A stretch of DNA of 64,000 nt, taken from Roseovarius indicus (GTDB lineage Bacteria > Pseudomonadota > Alphaproteobacteria > Rhodobacterales > Rhodobacteraceae). Below the pieces are notes generated by a model. The model searched no databases. It was not told where the DNA came from and saw nothing but the letters and a program-made list of their open reading frames with translations. Shown here in pieces: positions 62,387 to 64,000 of the stretch. How positions within the stretch are numbered: position 1 is the stretch's first letter; each line of letters begins with the position of its first letter. Made by a program: the position numbers and the translations under genes. Where the stretch lies: assembly GCF_008728195.1 (NCBI RefSeq), contig NZ_CP031598.1:3348001-3412000 (forward strand), in the 5' to 3' direction.

Positions 62387-63376
62387 TCAGGCGTTCACGT
62401 CCACCACGACGCGCCCCTTTACCTGCCCTTTCAGGATATCCTTGCCCAGACCCGGCAGATCCGACAGGGTCGCCGGCTGCACCATCGCCTCCAGCTTGTC
62501 CATCGGCAGGTCCTTGGCGATCCGCTCCCACGCGCGCACGCGGTTCTCATAGGGCTGCATCACGCTGTCGATCCCCAGCAGGTTCACACCCCGCAGGATG
62601 AACGGCGTGATCAGCGCGCCTTCGATCGCCGCGCCCCCGGCCAGGCCAATCGCCGCGACCGAGCTGCCATATTCCATCTGCTTCAGAACCCGGCCCAGCA
62701 TCGCACCCGCCACGGCATCGATACAGCCGCCCCAGGTCTCCTGCTCCAGCGGCTTCTTGGTGACCTCCGTCAGTTCCTCGCGCGGCACGATCCGGCTGGC
62801 GCCCAGCGCCTTCAAGTACTCTTCCTGCTCCGGCCGCCCGGTGACGGCCGCCACCTCGTGCCCGAGATTGGCCAGGATCGCCGTCGCCACGCTACCAACG
62901 CCACCCGCGGCCCCGGTCACCAGCACCGGTCCGGTCTTCAGCCCCTGGTCCTCCAGCGCCATCACCGCCAGCATCGCGGTAAAGCCGGCGGTGCCCACCG
63001 CCATCGCCTGCCGCGTATCGAGGCCCTCGGGCAGCGGCACCAGCCAATCGGCCTTCACCCGCGCCTTCTGCGAATAACCGCCCCAATGCGCCTCGCCCAC
63101 GCGCCAGCCGGTCAGCACCACCTTGTCACCGGGCTTGTAGCGGTCATCGTCACTCGACTCGACGGTCCCGGCAAAGTCGATCCCCGGCACGTGCGGATAT
63201 TTCCGCACCAACCCGCCGCCCGGCCCGATGCACAGCCCGTCCTTGTAGTTCACCGTGGAATATTCCACCGCCACCGTCACGTCGGCATGGGGCAGATCCT
63301 CTTCGCCGATCTGCTTGACCTCGGCGGAAGTCTTGCCGCTCTCTTCGTCCTTCTCGACGACCAGTGCGTTGAACAT
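62387..63376 (-). CDS. acuI: Acryloyl-CoA reductase AcuI (YhdH-type MDR)
   Basis: A 329-residue zinc-free medium-chain reductase that reduces acryloyl-CoA to propanoyl-CoA with NADPH, removing the toxic product of DMSP cleavage. MFNALVVEKDEESG at the start, NYKDGLCIGPGG near 43, PGIDFAGTV near 64, and the nucleotide motif VTGAAGGVGSVATAILANLG near 150 match AcuI/YhdH. ATG 63376 follows GAAAGGAG. It is directly downstream of the dmdA gene, the arrangement known from Ruegeria, which supports AcuI over generic YhdH. Confidence 0.92.
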   Translation of the reverse strand: MFNALVVEKDEESGKTSAEVKQIGEEDLPHADVTVAVEYSTVNYKDGLCIGPGGGLVRKYPHVPGIDFAGTVESSDDDRYKPGDKVVLTGWRVGEAHWGGYSQKARVKADWLVPLPEGLDTRQAMAVGTAGFTAMLAVMALEDQGLKTGPVLVTGAAGGVGSVATAILANLGHEVAAVTGRPEQEEYLKALGASRIVPREELTEVTKKPLEQETWGGCIDAVAGAMLGRVLKQMEYGSSVAAIGLAGGAAIEGALITPFILRGVNLLGIDSVMQPYENRVRAWERIAKDLPMDKLEAMVQPATLSDLPGLGKDILKGQVKGRVVVDVNA

Positions 63377-63448
63377 GTCTCGCTCCTTTCCGTGACAGGG
63401 CCGGCGGCCCCGTTTCATCTGTCTCAAAATACTCCGGGAAAAACGCCG

Positions 63449-63466
63449 GAAACCCTTGCGGGTTTC
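63449..63466 (-). other. Hairpin between dmdA and acuI
   Basis: GAAACCC (63449-63455) pairs with GGGTTTC (63460-63466), with loop TTGC. On the minus strand it is followed by CGGCGTTTTTCC, so it may act as a partial terminator or attenuator inside the operon. Confidence 0.55.
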
Positions 63467-63484
63467 ACCGCGCCCGCCCGGCTC

Positions 63485-64000
63485 TCAGTTCCAGAACGCG
63501 GCCTGCACCTCGGCCGGCCGCACCCCGTCGGGCGTATGCACCTCGACGATATCGCCCGGATCCCAATGGGTCAGGCGCACCATGCCGATGGCGACATTCG
63601 TATCGAAATCCGGGCTCCACACGGCCGAGCTCACCCGCCCCACCGTCTTGCCCCGCGCCGTCACCGGCCACCACTTGTCACAGACGGGCACCCGCGGCCC
63701 CTCGATCGCCAGCGCCCGGATCTGCTGCACCGGCCCTTCCTTGGCCACGCGCAGCAACGCATCGCGTCCGATGCACCCCACCGCCGATTGCGTGTTGCAG
63801 AACCGGCCCAGCCCGCATTCATGCGGCGTGTTGTCGTCGGTCATGTCATTGCCGTAACTCAGCAAGCCGCTCTCCACCCGCTCGATCAGGTTGGGGCACC
63901 CGGCATGCACGTCCAGATCCTTCCCCGCCTCCATCAACGCATTCCACAAGGGCATCCCGGCATCCGTGCCATCCACGTAAATCTCGTAGCCGCCCTGTTT
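63485..64000 (-). CDS. dmdA: Dimethylsulfoniopropionate demethylase DmdA, C-terminal part (cut by window edge)
   Basis: The last 171 residues of a GcvT-like tetrahydrofolate enzyme; the gene continues beyond position 64000. Readable features are KQGGYEIYVDGTDAGMPLWN at the edge, RVESGLLSYGNDM, GRDALLRVAKEGP, and the GcvT C-domain end (VGRVSSAVWSPDFDTNVAIGMVRL). DmdA removes a methyl group from DMSP. The call over aminomethyltransferase GcvT rests on these residues and on the adjacent acuI. The GTG at 63976 is internal, not a start. Confidence 0.82.
   Translation of the reverse strand, partial: KQGGYEIYVDGTDAGMPLWNALMEAGKDLDVHAGCPNLIERVESGLLSYGNDMTDDNTPHECGLGRFCNTQSAVGCIGRDALLRVAKEGPVQQIRALAIEGPRVPVCDKWWPVTARGKTVGRVSSAVWSPDFDTNVAIGMVRLTHWDPGDIVEVHTPDGVRPAEVQAAFWN

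Overview
The window is a 64 kb chromosomal segment of a high-GC alphaproteobacterium, most probably a marine member of the Roseobacter group (Rhodobacteraceae/Roseobacteraceae). The evidence is the gene content: a DMSP demethylase next to an acryloyl-CoA reductase (dmdA-acuI), an ectoine hydroxylase, the cobaltochelatase pair cobS/cobT, the cysG-DUF2849-cysI-cysH-DUF934-fpr sulfur cluster, and tandem DUF2484 proteins inside the division and cell-wall (dcw) cluster. The window shows no rRNA, tRNA, CRISPR array, insertion sequence or prophage. It is almost entirely ordinary single-copy chromosome.

Layout. 0-3.1 kb: Fe-S maturation genes (sufT, a sufA-type carrier) around a SatD-like/DUF3307 pair preceded by a 29-bp tandem repeat, then tpiA. 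3.1-9.2 kb: an Lrp-type regulator divergent from a sulfite-reduction operon (siroheme synthase, sulfite reductase, APS reductase, ferredoxin-NADP reductase). 9.2-11.2 kb: a membrane-anchored Ala/Glu hendecad-repeat protein and infC, which appears to start at ATA. 11.3-17.7 kb: a peptide-type ABC importer (binding protein and two permeases, no ATPase), a YeeE/YedE sulfur transporter, a DUF4177 protein and a J-domain protein. 17.7-21.6 kb, minus strand: MFS transporter, exported MsrB, fasciclin protein, RskA-type anti-sigma factor and ECF sigma factor. 21.7-25.9 kb: cobS and cobT with small uncharacterised genes between them. 25.9-32.7 kb: peptidase, DUF427, ClC channel, D-lactate dehydrogenase, secreted hydrolase, small membrane protein.

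32.7-60.9 kb, read on the minus strand, is the dcw cluster and its outer-envelope extension: mraZ-rsmH-ftsL-ftsI-murE-murF-mraY-murD-(ectD, flavoprotein and PRC-barrel gene inserted)-ftsW-murG-murC-(amino-acid permease, two DUF2484, one small membrane protein)-murB-ddlB-ftsQ-ftsA-ftsZ-lpxC-bamD-recN. Its upstream 700 bp are non-coding. They hold a strong sigma-70-like promoter, a leader of about 270 nt ending in an intrinsic terminator just before mraZ (the position of the UpsM sRNA of Rhodobacter), and a helically phased array of TCCC/GAATC boxes that looks like MraZ sites interleaved with GANTC methylation sites. 61.6-64 kb holds a sulfotransferase and the acuI-dmdA operon, the latter cut by the window edge.

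I found no obviously new multi-gene system. The most interesting non-standard signals are regulatory: the phased array and attenuated leader of the dcw cluster, the 29-bp repeat before the SatD/DUF3307 pair, the overlapping divergent promoters of two small unknown genes at 23.5 kb, and several families of palindromic intergenic repeats. The hendecad-repeat protein and the sigma/anti-sigma/fasciclin/MsrB module are the most interesting protein-level observations.
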